Shown here in pieces: positions 14,885 through 22,672 of a stretch of 23,971 nucleotides of DNA. This DNA comes from Planctomycetota bacterium (GTDB taxonomy: Bacteria > Planctomycetota > PUPC01 > DSUN01). The stretch spans positions 1 to 23,971 of the forward strand of contig DAOOIT010000079.1 in assembly GCA_035384565.1 (NCBI GenBank), written 5' to 3'. The stretch's first letter is position 1. Each line of letters opens with the position of its first letter. The notes under the pieces are model-generated. The model had not been told where the DNA came from, ran no database searches, and saw only the letters and a list, made by a program, of their open reading frames with translations. Both the position numbers and the translations under genes were made by a program.

Positions 14885-17467
14885 TCAGAAGAGCTTCTTC
14901 TTGGGGCGCTTGTCGCCCTTCGAGTAGACCGCCTTGCGGGCCTGTTTGCTGGGCGTCTGGGCCACGGGCTTGAGGTCGCCCATCCTGGCCATGTGCATCT
15001 TGATCACCTTCTGCTCGCCGAGGCCGATGAGGGTGCTGGCAATGAAGTAGAGGGCCAGGCCCGAGGGCAGGCTGTAGAGGATCCAGCCCAGGAAGACGGG
15101 CATCATGTAGCCCATCATCTTCTGAGTCTGCTGCTGCTGCGGGTCGCCGGCCTTGGGCGTGAGCTTCTGCTGGATGAACATGATGACGCAACTGGCGATG
15201 GGCAGCACGTTCACGGCGCCGAAGAGCGCGTCGGGCTGCGAGAGGTCCTGGATCCACAGGGCGAAGGGGGCTTGCCGCAGCTCGATGCTCTCCTGGAGCG
15301 CGCGCCAGAGGCCGATGAAGATGGGGATCTGGAGCACGATGGGCAGGCAGCCGCCCATCGGGTTCACCCCGTAGGTCTTGTAGAGCTTCATCATCTCTTC
15401 CTGCTGGCGCTTCTTGTCGGTCTTGAACTTCTCGCGGATCTCGGCCACCTGGGGCTGGAGCTTCTGCATCTTCTGCATCGAGACCTGGCTCTTCTTCGAG
15501 AGCGGGTGCAGCACGACGCGCACGATGATCGTAAGGATGATGATGGCGATGCCGTAGTTGGGGACGACCCAGTACGAGGCCCGCAGCACCCAGCCGCAGG
15601 CCGCCGTGAGCGGGTCGAGCCAGCGGCTGGCGATGAGGCGCTCGTACTTTCCCTCGTAGGAGGCCAGAACGTCGGGGGCCTTGGGCCCCGCGTAGAGGAC
15701 GAAGCGGTGGGTCACGCAGTCGCCCTCCTTGCCCTGCGGCTGAAGGGCGAAAGGAGCCGCCTGGATGACAGCGCTCAGGTTGTGCTCGCGCATGCTGCGG
15801 GCGCCGCCGCTCTCGATGTTCAGTTGCCGGCTCTCGGCGGGGCGAGGGTCGAGGATGGAGGCGAAGTAGTTGGACGCCACGGCGGCCCAGAGCACGCCGC
15901 CCACTTCGTCGAAGGTGGTGCCCTTGTCCTTGTCGCTGCCCTTCTCGAGGGAGGCGACTTCGGCGCAGGTCTTCGTCGGCACGTTGATCTGGCCGCCTGT
16001 GGCCTCGCGTGCCACCGCGGCCACGAGCGCGGCCGCGGCGGCCGTGCGTTCGTGCTCGTTCGGCACCGTCTCGTGGTGCTTCCACGAGGCAGGGCTCAGG
16101 TCCGCCGGGAGCCCCGAGGGCCCGCGGAGGAGGTAGCCGGGCAGCTTGAGCTCCTGGTCGCCCGTGTTCCGGAACTGGACCTCCAGCGTCACGTGGCGCT
16201 GCCGCGCCTCATCAGGCTTCGGCAGGATGAAGGTCTTCGTGATCTCGAGCTTCCTGTCGGGGAGCACGGCGCGGAAGGCCACGCGGTCGGCGGCCTCTTC
16301 GACGAGTTCGTAGCGCCGCGATTCGAAGAGTCGAAGGTCTGCTTCCGAGAGGGCCTCGCTGGCCGCCTTCTTCGGCGGCAGCAGGACGAGCGATGGCTCG
16401 CCGAACTTGAGCAGGGAGGCGTCGTCGAGCCACACCTGGCCTTTGAAGCTTCCCGGCGCCCGGAAGACGACCTGCACGCTCCTGGTCTGCGCCTCGGGCA
16501 CGAAGCAGGCGCCGAGCGGCTGCCACCCGTCGGCCTTCGCGGGCCGCAGCACGACGCGGGCGGGAGCGGGGAGGCGGGTGGGCACGCCGCCGGCCTTGAG
16601 CTCGACCTCCTTGCCTTCGGCGTCCTGCTGCAAGAGGGTGAGCGAAGGCAAGGCGGCCTCGCTCAGGCCATCGGGGGCCTCCAGCCTCATCCAGCACGAG
16701 AGTTCATAGGTGGCCGATGCCTGGATGCCACGCACGAGGGTGCTCCATTCGACACCGTCGGCGCCGGGGTCTTTGAGGGCGAGCGAGCGGGACCCGGTGC
16801 GCGCGCTCTCGCTCCAGAGAACGGCCTTGCCCAATGCCTCGCGCGGCGAGGGGAGCCACTTCAAGGGGAGCTGCGGGGGTCCCTGCCCGGGCGCGATCTG
16901 CTCAGCGAACTCGGCGCCGCCGTTCTCAAGGGCGTCCTCGTCCTCCTGCCCGAGAAGCGGCAGACCGAAGGGCGAGAGGTCGGCGTTCGGGTCGCGCTTC
17001 TTCGCGCGGAGGGCGGCGCGCTTGGCCGCCGGCGTGCGGAAGTGGTCGAGCAGGATGAGGCGCGCCAGACGGGCATCCTGGCTGGTGAAGTCGGCGTGGA
17101 ACAGGGGGGAGAGCTTGGCGATGGCGATGGCCGGCGCCTGCGGCTCGTGGGCCGCGGGGGCTGGCTCGGGCGGCTTCTCCTTGGCGGGGGGCTCGCCCTT
17201 GGCGGGCGTGGCGGTGCCGGCCTTGGCCGGCGCAGCCGTGGTGAGCGCCGGCGCCTTGGCATCGCCCTTCGCCGACGGGACGGGATCGGCGGTGGCCGGC
17301 TTGGCCGCCTCGGGCGCAGTTGCCGCGGGCGGCGGGCTGACCATCGGGGCGATCACCGTGCCCCACAGGAGAACAAGGCCCATGATGACGAGCAGAGCAA
17401 TGATGGCGCGCGTGCCATCCTGCTGCTGGCCGTCGGGGTCGAAGTCGTCGTACTGGTTCATAGGCAT
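14885..17467 (-). CDS. yidC: Membrane protein insertase YidC with enlarged periplasmic region
   Basis: This 860-aa protein is far above the usual 550-620. TM1 spans about 21-42, followed by an Ala/Pro/Lys linker (43-113) and a very large periplasmic region. The conserved Oxa1/YidC core begins near 615 (RWLDPLTAACGWVL, PNYGIAIIILTIIVRVVLHPL, the MQKMQKLQPQVAEIREK cytosolic helices, NPMGGCLPIVLQIPIFIGLW, MMPVFLGWILYSLPSGLALYF) and ends in a basic tail KGDKRPKKKLF. Within the periplasmic part, residues about 165-355 resemble a CBM4/9-type jelly roll (NGG-E-F start, W-x-x-SARTGSRSL, YELSCWMR, QVWLDDASL). The protein inserts membrane proteins with or without Sec. The start is ATG 17467 or 17461; no strong Shine-Dalgarno is seen. 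The aldolase gene precedes it by 18 bp and mnmE follows. Confidence 0.95.
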   Translation of the reverse strand: MPMNQYDDFDPDGQQQDGTRAIIALLVIMGLVLLWGTVIAPMVSPPPAATAPEAAKPATADPVPSAKGDAKAPALTTAAPAKAGTATPAKGEPPAKEKPPEPAPAAHEPQAPAIAIAKLSPLFHADFTSQDARLARLILLDHFRTPAAKRAALRAKKRDPNADLSPFGLPLLGQEDEDALENGGAEFAEQIAPGQGPPQLPLKWLPSPREALGKAVLWSESARTGSRSLALKDPGADGVEWSTLVRGIQASATYELSCWMRLEAPDGLSEAALPSLTLLQQDAEGKEVELKAGGVPTRLPAPARVVLRPAKADGWQPLGACFVPEAQTRSVQVVFRAPGSFKGQVWLDDASLLKFGEPSLVLLPPKKAASEALSEADLRLFESRRYELVEEAADRVAFRAVLPDRKLEITKTFILPKPDEARQRHVTLEVQFRNTGDQELKLPGYLLRGPSGLPADLSPASWKHHETVPNEHERTAAAAALVAAVAREATGGQINVPTKTCAEVASLEKGSDKDKGTTFDEVGGVLWAAVASNYFASILDPRPAESRQLNIESGGARSMREHNLSAVIQAAPFALQPQGKEGDCVTHRFVLYAGPKAPDVLASYEGKYERLIASRWLDPLTAACGWVLRASYWVVPNYGIAIIILTIIVRVVLHPLSKKSQVSMQKMQKLQPQVAEIREKFKTDKKRQQEEMMKLYKTYGVNPMGGCLPIVLQIPIFIGLWRALQESIELRQAPFALWIQDLSQPDALFGAVNVLPIASCVIMFIQQKLTPKAGDPQQQQTQKMMGYMMPVFLGWILYSLPSGLALYFIASTLIGLGEQKVIKMHMARMGDLKPVAQTPSKQARKAVYSKGDKRPKKKLF

Positions 17468-17485
17468 CCGAGAGTGAGGGGTGAG

Positions 17486-18163
17486 TCAGGCGATCTCCCC
17501 GCGCAGAAGGGCGCGGCGGTAGTCCTCGGCCTCCAGGTGGTAGACCGCGTGGACTTCCTCGGGGGTGAGCACGTAGGGCTGGCCGAAGGTGCGTGCGGCG
17601 AGCCAGGTCTTGCAGGCCTCCTCGACGATGAGGTTGCGGAAGTAGGCTTCGCGGACGTTGGAGCCGACGGTGAGCAGGCCGTGGTTGCTGAGCAGCACGG
17701 CGTTGTGGTCGCCGATCACCCTGGCCACGGCCTCGGCAAGCTGCTTGCCGGCGGGGATGATGTAGGGCAGCACGGGGATGTGGGCGCCCACGAGCGCGAT
17801 GAGGTCCGGGTAGATTGGGGGCAGCGTCTGCCCGGTCATCGCCAGGGCCGTGGCGATCGGGGCATGGGTGTGCACGACGGCGTTGGCGTCGGGCCGCTTG
17901 AGGAAGCAGGCGATGTGCATGTAGATTTCGCACGTTGGCTTGCGGGTCGAGCCCATGACGTCGCCCGTCGTCGGGTCGATCGGAATGTAGTCGTCCTCCG
18001 TGCAATCCTCGAAGGCGCAGCCCGAGGCTTTGACGACCAGCGCCGTGTCGGCCCGTGCGCTGGTGTTGCCGCCAGGGCCCACGACGAGCAGGCGCTCGGC
18101 AATCTTGCGGCCATAGAGCAGGAGGTCGCGTTTCGCGGTCGCTATCGTGTAAGGTGTGGGCAT
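17486..18163 (-). CDS. Class II aldolase/adducin-family protein (fuculose-phosphate-aldolase-like)
   Basis: This 225-aa protein has the family's full set of motifs: GPGGNTSAR (29-37, phosphate binding), KASG (45-48), E79 in CEIYMH, zinc ligands His98 and His100 in VVHTHAP, and His161 in SNHG. Members cleave sugar phosphates such as L-fuculose-1-P, L-ribulose-5-P (epimerase) or methylthioribulose-1-P (dehydratase); the exact substrate cannot be told from sequence alone. Glu79 matches the catalytic acid position of FucA, which favours an aldolase. The ATG at 18163 has only a weak upstream ACGGAG. It lies 18 bp before yidC in the same direction, so the two may be co-transcribed, although they share no known pathway. 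No kinase or isomerase of fucose use is nearby. Confidence 0.88.
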   Translation of the reverse strand: MPTPYTIATAKRDLLLYGRKIAERLLVVGPGGNTSARADTALVVKASGCAFEDCTEDDYIPIDPTTGDVMGSTRKPTCEIYMHIACFLKRPDANAVVHTHAPIATALAMTGQTLPPIYPDLIALVGAHIPVLPYIIPAGKQLAEAVARVIGDHNAVLLSNHGLLTVGSNVREAYFRNLIVEEACKTWLAARTFGQPYVLTPEEVHAVYHLEAEDYRRALLRGEIA

Positions 18164-18184
18164 TCGTCAGGAACTCCGTGTGGG

Positions 18185-18349
18185 CGAATCCGAAATCCGA
18201 AGCACGGAATCCGGGACAAGGGCAGAATCCCGACCACAACGGCCGGGGCAGACCTGCCGCAGCCGGCGCCTCACCTCGGCGATTCGTGCTTTCTGCTGTG
18301 GGGTTCCTTGGGATTTCGGATTTCGGATCTTAGGTTTCGTGTTTCGGGT
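18185..18349. repeat. Inverted CCGAAATCCGAAA-type repeats in the aldolase leader
   Basis: CGAATCCGAAATCCGAAG (18185-18202) and GGATTTCGGATTTCGGATC (18311-18329), followed by GGTTTCGTGTTTCGGGTT (18333-18350), form a long imperfect inverted repeat about 110 bp apart in the 225-bp gap before the aldolase gene. The AGCACGGAATCC / GATTCGTGCT segments extend it. The character is repeat-like; no known riboswitch was recognised. Confidence 0.6.
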
Positions 18350-18365
18350 TAGGGATTCCAGGTCT

Positions 18366-18388
18366 CCCTGCGGCTCCCGGCCGCAGGG
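18366..18388 (-). terminator. Stem-loop directly after the phosphoesterase gene
   Basis: CCCTGCGGC (18366-18374) and GCCGCAGGG (18380-18388) form a 9-bp GC-rich stem with a 5-nt loop that starts at the base next to the stop codon. No T-run follows, so termination is plausible but unproven. Confidence 0.5.
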
Positions 18389-19165
18389 TCAGCGTCCTTC
18401 CAGCAGGCGGTCGCCCAGAGAGTTGTCGAGGCCGGGCGATGCGAGGATCAGCTTGCGGGTCTTCTCGACGTCGTAGCGCACGCGGCGGAAGACCACGGCA
18501 TCGGCTTCGTCGGTAAGCGTGACGTAGCAGGCCCTCGGGTCGTTGTCGCGCGGCTGGCCGACCGAGCCGACGTTGACGATGGCCTTCTGCTTCTCGTCGA
18601 AGTGGTAGATCTTGAGCAGCTCGAGCTCCGAGGGGTGGATGTAGCGCATGGCCTCGGTGTAGATGCCGGGCACGTGGGAGTGGCCGACGAAGCACAGGCC
18701 GCGCACGAGGCTGAAGATCTCGCGCATCTTCTCGTGGTTCTGCACGTCGCGCGGGAAGATGTACTCGCGCAGCGGCTTGCGCGGCGAGCCGTGCACGAAG
18801 AGCAGCGGCACGCCGTCAATCGAGCGCTCCTCGGTGATCGGGAGCGTACGCAGGAAGTCGAACCGCTGGGCCACCTCCTCGGGCGTCCCCTCCTTCGAGA
18901 GCTGGTCGCGGGTCCACTCGATGGCCATTTCGGCCCGCAGGTTGAACTGCTCGGTCTTGTGGCTGTGGAAGATCGCCTCGTCGTGGTTGCCCATGATGGT
19001 GAAGCCCAGCTCGCGCACGAGGGCCACGCACTCGCGCGGCTGCGGCCCGTAGCCTACCACGTCGCCCAGGCAGAGCACCCGTTCGATCTGGCGCGACTTG
19101 ATGTCCTCGATCACCGCCTGGAGGGCGGCGAGGTTGCTGTGGATGTCCGATATGATCGCGATCAC
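18389..19165 (-). CDS. Calcineurin-like metallophosphoesterase (YfcE/MJ0936 type)
   Basis: This 258-aa cytosolic protein has all five metallophosphoesterase motifs: Asp7-x-His9 (SDIHSN), Gly34-Asp35 followed by VVGYGP, GNHD (59-62), His125 in FVHGSP and GHSH (161-164). GDVVGYGPQP and the late VNVGSVGQPRD are typical of the YfcE/MJ0936-like subgroup, which hydrolyses phosphodiesters in vitro. The physiological substrate is unknown. The start is GTG 19165, with AGGAG nine bases upstream overlapping the end of the Trm112-like gene. The two genes are separated by three bases and share the promoter at 19448-19420. Confidence 0.9.
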   Translation of the reverse strand: MIAIISDIHSNLAALQAVIEDIKSRQIERVLCLGDVVGYGPQPRECVALVRELGFTIMGNHDEAIFHSHKTEQFNLRAEMAIEWTRDQLSKEGTPEEVAQRFDFLRTLPITEERSIDGVPLLFVHGSPRKPLREYIFPRDVQNHEKMREIFSLVRGLCFVGHSHVPGIYTEAMRYIHPSELELLKIYHFDEKQKAIVNVGSVGQPRDNDPRACYVTLTDEADAVVFRRVRYDVEKTRKLILASPGLDNSLGDRLLEGR

Positions 19166-19168
19166 CGG

Positions 19169-19387
19169 CTAGCGCTCCTCTGGCGCGGGTGGCTCCGCGG
19201 GGAGCGCGCCCGTTGCACCCTCGGCCGGGTGCGGCGGCGCCGCGCGCTCGGCCAGGAGAATCGGAATGCCGTCCTCGATGGGATACCGAACTCCGGTCCT
19301 CGTGCAGAGGAGCGCCTGCCCCTCGGCTCGAAGGGCCGCGTGGCACACGGGGCACGCCAGGATGGCCAGCAGCTTCTCATCCACCAC
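19169..19387 (-). CDS. Trm112-like/UPF0434 small zinc-binding protein
   Basis: This 72-aa protein reads (V)VDEKLLAILACPVC, then LLCTRTGVRYPIEDGIPILL, the signature of bacterial YcaR/Trm112-type proteins, followed by a Pro/Ala/Glu-rich tail. Two Cys form CPVC and a third is in LLC; the fourth ligand is missing, as in YcaR itself. In eukaryotes and archaea Trm112 activates methyltransferases; the bacterial role is less clear. GTG 19387 or 19384 is chosen because GAGGA lies upstream and the predicted transcription start (about 19413) rules out the longer frame from 19429. It is followed three bases later by the metallophosphoesterase gene. Confidence 0.82.
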   Translation of the reverse strand: MVDEKLLAILACPVCHAALRAEGQALLCTRTGVRYPIEDGIPILLAERAAPPHPAEGATGALPAEPPAPEER

Positions 19388-19419
19388 GGCGGCATCCTCA
19401 CAAGGCATGTGCAGGCAAG

Positions 19420-19448
19420 ATGATAGCAAAAGGCCCAGAGGCTGTCAA
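19420..19448 (-). promoter_or_regulatory. Promoter of the Trm112-like/phosphoesterase unit
   Basis: On the minus strand, a perfect TTGACA (19448-19443), a 17-bp spacer and TATCAT (19425-19420) predict a start near 19413, about 26 nt before the GTG start. It is back-to-back with the divergent promoter at 19473-19501. Confidence 0.8.
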
Positions 19449-19472
19449 CGCAGACAAGCCTCACACTCCGCC

Positions 19473-19501
19473 TTGACATCGAGGACGCCGCGGCCTACTG
19501 T
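19473..19501 (+). promoter_or_regulatory. Promoter of the first Gfo/Idh/MocA gene
   Basis: TTGACA (19473-19478), a 17-bp spacer and TACTGT (19496-19501) predict a start near 19508, consistent with translation from ATG 19547 and not from the GTG at 19502. Confidence 0.55.
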
Positions 19502-19546
19502 GTGCCGGCACGGCAACGGCGGCGTTTTTCTCAGGGGCAGCTTGCC

Positions 19547-20563
19547 ATGTCCAGAACGAAGGTGATGGTGCTCGGGCCGGGCTGGGTGGCCGGCGAGCAC
19601 ATCAAGGGCTATTGCCGCGACCCGCGCGCCGAGGTTGTGGCCGTGGTGGGCTTCCGGCCCGAGGACGCCGCGCGGTGCGAGGTCTATCGAAGGGAGTTCG
19701 GCTTCGCGGGCCGCTACTACGACAGCCTGCCGCGGGCGCTGGCCGAGTCGGGCGCCCAGGCGGCCTCGGTGTGCACGATCAACCACATGCACTTTGCCAA
19801 CGCCCTGGCCGCCGCCGAGGCGGGGCTGCACGTGTTCTGCGAGAAGCCTCTGGCCCTGACCGCGGAGCAGGTGGACACCCTGGTCGAAGCGGCAGCGAAG
19901 CGCCAGGTCGTCACCCACGTTGGGCACGTCGTGCGCTGGTACTCGGCCATCGCCGCGCTCCAGCGCAAGGCCGAGGCCGGCCTGTTCGGCCGCTTCTACT
20001 ATGGCGAGGCCGACTACTTCCACCAATACATCGGCGACTGGAAGACGAGGGCCTCCACCGGCGGCTCCACGTGGCTGATGGGCGGCATCCACGCGCTCGA
20101 TCTGCTGCTGCACTTCATGGGCTACGACGCCCCCATCGCCGAGGTCTACGGCGTCTGGCAGCCCGCCCAGTGGCGCACGGAGTTCGACTACGAGACGGCC
20201 TCGTGCGCCATCCTGCGCTTCGCCGACGGGCGGATCGGCAAGGCGGCCACCGACGCGGAATCGAACCTGCCCTACACCTTCCGCCTGCACCTCCACGGCA
20301 CGAAGGGGGGCATCCACCAGGCCCTCTACCACACGCCCGACATGCCGCCGAAGCACTGGGCGAGGCAGGAGGGCGCATATCCCGACGACTGGCAGGTCGC
20401 CGAGCACCCCTTCCCTGCCGAGATCAGCTACTTCCTCGACTGCATCGAGCGTGGCCGCGACTCCGACCTCTCCTTCGCCCGTGCGGCCAAGGCCTACCAC
20501 CTCATCTTCGCCATCGAGGAATCCGCGCGCGCCGGCCGGCCTGTCAAGTTCGTGAGGAACTGA
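19547..20563 (+). CDS. Gfo/Idh/MocA-family NAD(P)-dependent oxidoreductase
   Basis: This 338-aa cytosolic protein has an N-terminal Rossmann fold with VLGPGWVAGEH (residues about 7-17), the family's EKPLAL motif with the conserved Lys, and a C-terminal alpha/beta domain with GGSTWLMGGIHALDLLLHFMG carrying the usual catalytic His. Family members oxidise or reduce sugars and inositols, or cleave glycosides by transient oxidation. The substrate cannot be assigned. ATG 19547 is chosen because AGGGG lies nine bases upstream and the promoter's -10 box overlaps the longer start. The gene is monocistronic, ending at the strong hairpin at 20579-20618, and faces a second member of the same family. Confidence 0.93.
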   Translation: MSRTKVMVLGPGWVAGEHIKGYCRDPRAEVVAVVGFRPEDAARCEVYRREFGFAGRYYDSLPRALAESGAQAASVCTINHMHFANALAAAEAGLHVFCEKPLALTAEQVDTLVEAAAKRQVVTHVGHVVRWYSAIAALQRKAEAGLFGRFYYGEADYFHQYIGDWKTRASTGGSTWLMGGIHALDLLLHFMGYDAPIAEVYGVWQPAQWRTEFDYETASCAILRFADGRIGKAATDAESNLPYTFRLHLHGTKGGIHQALYHTPDMPPKHWARQEGAYPDDWQVAEHPFPAEISYFLDCIERGRDSDLSFARAAKAYHLIFAIEESARAGRPVKFVRN

Positions 20564-20578
20564 TGTGGGGAGGGGCTG

Positions 20579-20618
20579 GGGGAAGGGGACCTTCTTTCCC
20601 AGGAAGGTCCCCTTCCCC
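20579..20618. terminator. Bidirectional hairpin terminator between convergent genes
   Basis: GGGGAAGGGGACCTTC (20579-20594) pairs perfectly with GAAGGTCCCCTTCCCC (20603-20618), a 16-bp stem with an 8-nt loop. It fills the 63-bp gap between two convergent oxidoreductase genes and can fold in either transcript. T-runs are lacking on both sides. Confidence 0.7.
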
Positions 20619-20626
20619 TCGCCTCC

Positions 20627-21898
20627 TCATAGGCGCCATGGCTCGCGATAGGGGCGCTGGAGCAGGCGGTTGGCCTCGGGGTCGTCGGGGAAGCATTGGG
20701 CCGCGGGGTCCCAACGCACCCTGCGGCCCACCAGGTAGGCGATGTTACCCAGCAGGCTCCAACTCGTGACGCGGTAGCCGATCTCCACATCGTAGACCGG
20801 GCGCTTGCGCGTCCGCACACACTCCAGCCAGTTGCCGAAGTGGTCGTTGCTCTCGTAGAGATGGGTCTCGCTCGACCGCGTCGGCGACAGGTCGGCCTCG
20901 CCCTTGACGAGCGTGGGGCGGAAGAAGCCGTCCACCGTGGCCTGCGGGCCGATGAACTGCATGTTGAGCCCGCCGGTGCCCGGTTGCTCCCAGGTCATGA
21001 CGAACTTGGGTTTCTCGAACTCGTAGCGCACTGTGTATTCGACGGGCACGTCGTACATGCTGGCGGGGTCCTCCTTGCCCGTAGCCTCAATGGCAACAGG
21101 GCCGGTGTCGTCGGCGCCCATCGCCCACGAGACGACGCCCATCATGTGCGTGCCGTTGTCGGTGATGAATCCGCCTGCATAGTCCATCCAGAAGCGGAAG
21201 CTGAACAGGCATCGGCTCGGGTGGTAGGGCGCCCAGGGCGCGGGGCCGAGCCAGAGATCCCAGTCGAGGTCGGCGGGCGGCGGGCCGCCGGGCGCGACGG
21301 GCGCCTTGGGGCAGCAGGCGTGCGAGAGCCGCACCTGCTCGATCGGGCCGAACCGTCCGTTGCGCACCCACTCGCAGAACTGGCGCATGTGGGCCATCGA
21401 GCGGTACTGGCTGCCCATCTGCACCACGCGGCCATAGCGCCGGGCGGCCGCCACCATGGCCTTGCCGTCGGCGATGGTGCGGCACAGCGGCTTCTCGCAA
21501 TAGACGTCCTTGCCGCTCTGGCACGCCATCACGGTGAGCAGCGCGTGCCAGTGGTCGGGGGTGCCGGTGGCGATGGCGTCAATATCGGTGCGGTCGAGGA
21601 TCTGGCGGAAATCGGTCACGCCGTCGCAACTGCCCCCGATGGCCTTCTGGGCGCGCTGCATGTGCGGCTGGTACACGTCGCACACGGCGACGACCTTGCA
21701 TTGGGGGTAGTTGTGGATGCCCAGGAGCGCCATGCCGCGGCCGCCGGTGCCGATGACGCCGGCCTGAATGCGGTCGCTGGCGGGCGCCTTGCCCTCGGCG
21801 CCGAGCGCGCCGCCCGTGAGGAAGTAGGGCGCGGCCAACCCCGCGCCCATCGTCGCCAGGAGTCCCCGGCGAGTCGCGTCCGCGTGCTGTCGCATCAT
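20627..21898 (-). CDS. Tat-exported Gfo/Idh/MocA-family oxidoreductase
   Basis: This 423-aa protein has a twin-arginine signal, TRRGLLATMGAGLAAP (Arg10-Arg11), then a Rossmann fold with GVIGTGGRGMALLG (about 48-61). DHWHALL, the EKPL motif and the GGFITDNGTHMMGVVSWAMG active-site segment follow, with the C-terminal DHFGNWLECVRTRKRPV typical of exported members in PVC bacteria. The cofactor would be bound before Tat export. Likely substrates are sugars or glycosides released outside the cytoplasm, but the specificity is unknown. The start is ATG 21898 (or 21895), after AGGAG. An upstream frame from 21952 is rejected because it begins in the promoter. The paralogue facing it at 19547-20563 lacks a signal, so the two act in different compartments. 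Confidence 0.93.
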   Translation of the reverse strand: MMRQHADATRRGLLATMGAGLAAPYFLTGGALGAEGKAPASDRIQAGVIGTGGRGMALLGIHNYPQCKVVAVCDVYQPHMQRAQKAIGGSCDGVTDFRQILDRTDIDAIATGTPDHWHALLTVMACQSGKDVYCEKPLCRTIADGKAMVAAARRYGRVVQMGSQYRSMAHMRQFCEWVRNGRFGPIEQVRLSHACCPKAPVAPGGPPPADLDWDLWLGPAPWAPYHPSRCLFSFRFWMDYAGGFITDNGTHMMGVVSWAMGADDTGPVAIEATGKEDPASMYDVPVEYTVRYEFEKPKFVMTWEQPGTGGLNMQFIGPQATVDGFFRPTLVKGEADLSPTRSSETHLYESNDHFGNWLECVRTRKRPVYDVEIGYRVTSWSLLGNIAYLVGRRVRWDPAAQCFPDDPEANRLLQRPYREPWRL

Positions 21899-21923
21899 CG
21901 GTCTCCTTCCCTCGCCCGTCGCC

Positions 21924-21952
21924 AGCATACGAAGCACAACGGGCGCGGTCAA
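21924..21952 (-). promoter_or_regulatory. Promoter of the Tat-exported oxidoreductase
   Basis: On the minus strand, TTGACC (21952-21947), a 17-bp spacer and TATGCT (21929-21924) predict a start near 21917. The -35 box overlaps the stop codon of the GNAT gene, so the gene has its own start even though the two genes are close. Confidence 0.6.
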
Positions 21953-22524
21953 GCCAGCTCGGGGACGGCCTCACGCGCGCGGCGCCAGTAGGCGGGCTTG
22001 AACTGCTCCCGGGCGGCGCGCCACGCCGCGAGTTCCTCATCCGAGCGAATGTCCGGCACGAAGCCGAAGCTCAAGTAGAGGTTCACCGCGGCGGTCCGCG
22101 CCGTGTAGGTGAGCAGGTAGGCCCGCTCATGGCCCAGCTCGCGCAGGCGGCGGCACGCGACCGCCAGCAGCGGTTTGGCCAGCCCCCTGCCCTGCCACCC
22201 GGGCATGATGGCGACCCAGTGGATGCGGCCGTAGGGCTGGCCGCGGTAGGAGGCGTCGAACCAGGCCGTGGCCGTGCCGATCTCGCGGCCCTCGCCGTCG
22301 CACAAGTAGGCCTGGCGCGCGGCGAGCACCGCCTCGTCGGCGCCGAACTGCTCCGCGAACCGGCCCGGCGGGAAGGCGTTGAACCTGTCGGCGGCCACAT
22401 GGATGCGCGTCCACGCCGCGCTGTCCCCAGGCCGATACCATCGGATCGAAAACGGGCGCGCCAGAGCGAACTGGGGGAGGCCCTCCAGATCGTACCGAAT
22501 CATCGAGACCAGGACGCCTGCCAT
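21949..22524 (-). CDS. GNAT-family N-acetyltransferase
   Basis: This 191-aa protein has one GNAT domain: an N-terminal FSIRWYRPGD strand-helix, then IHWVAIMPGWQGRGLAKPLL (the acetyl-CoA pyrophosphate loop, with Q/RxxGxG/A expected and GWQGRGLA seen), and the C-terminal AVNLYLSFGFVP that ends the fold. The family moves acetyl groups from acetyl-CoA to amines; the acceptor is unknown. ATG 22524 is preferred because AAGGAG lies nine bases upstream and the promoter's predicted start (about 22552) makes the longer ATG at 22554 unlikely. It lies 50 bp before the Tat-exported oxidoreductase on the same strand and is probably an unrelated neighbour. Confidence 0.87.
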   Translation of the reverse strand: MAGVLVSMIRYDLEGLPQFALARPFSIRWYRPGDSAAWTRIHVAADRFNAFPPGRFAEQFGADEAVLAARQAYLCDGEGREIGTATAWFDASYRGQPYGRIHWVAIMPGWQGRGLAKPLLAVACRRLRELGHERAYLLTYTARTAAVNLYLSFGFVPDIRSDEELAAWRAAREQFKPAYWRRAREAVPELA

Positions 22525-22558
22525 CGGCCGCTGCTCCTTCGGGTTCAGTCGCATTGTC

Positions 22559-22586
22559 AGTATACCCCGTCACAGGGAACCTGCAA
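22559..22586 (-). promoter_or_regulatory. Promoter of the GNAT gene
   Basis: On the minus strand, TTGCAG (22586-22581), a 16-bp spacer and TATACT (22564-22559) predict a start near 22552. Confidence 0.55.
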
Positions 22587-22603
22587 GCGCCATCGCGCAC
22601 GGG

Positions 22604-22632
22604 TTGAAATGGCGTGGGCTTGCTGCTAGAGT
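22604..22632 (+). promoter_or_regulatory. Promoter of the GH10 xylanase gene
   Basis: TTGAAA (22604-22609), a 17-bp spacer and TAGAGT (22627-22632) predict a start near 22639, about 34 nt before the ATG at 22673. Confidence 0.5.
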
Positions 22633-22672
22633 CCGTGTGCCGGCCGCCACGAAGACTCTATGGGGGACTCGC

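Noticed and set aside
13377..16085. A 902-codon frame running through mnmE into yidC
   Set aside because: Only the last 486 codons, from ATG 14837, match MnmE. The upstream part is Arg/Pro/Ala-rich shadow in another frame of yidC.
14993..18352. A very long plus-strand frame (over 1100 codons) opposite yidC and the aldolase gene
   Set aside because: It is antisense to two clearly conserved genes. Its length follows from high GC content and codon bias, and its composition (Leu, Gly, Glu, His and Arg repeats) does not resemble a folded protein.
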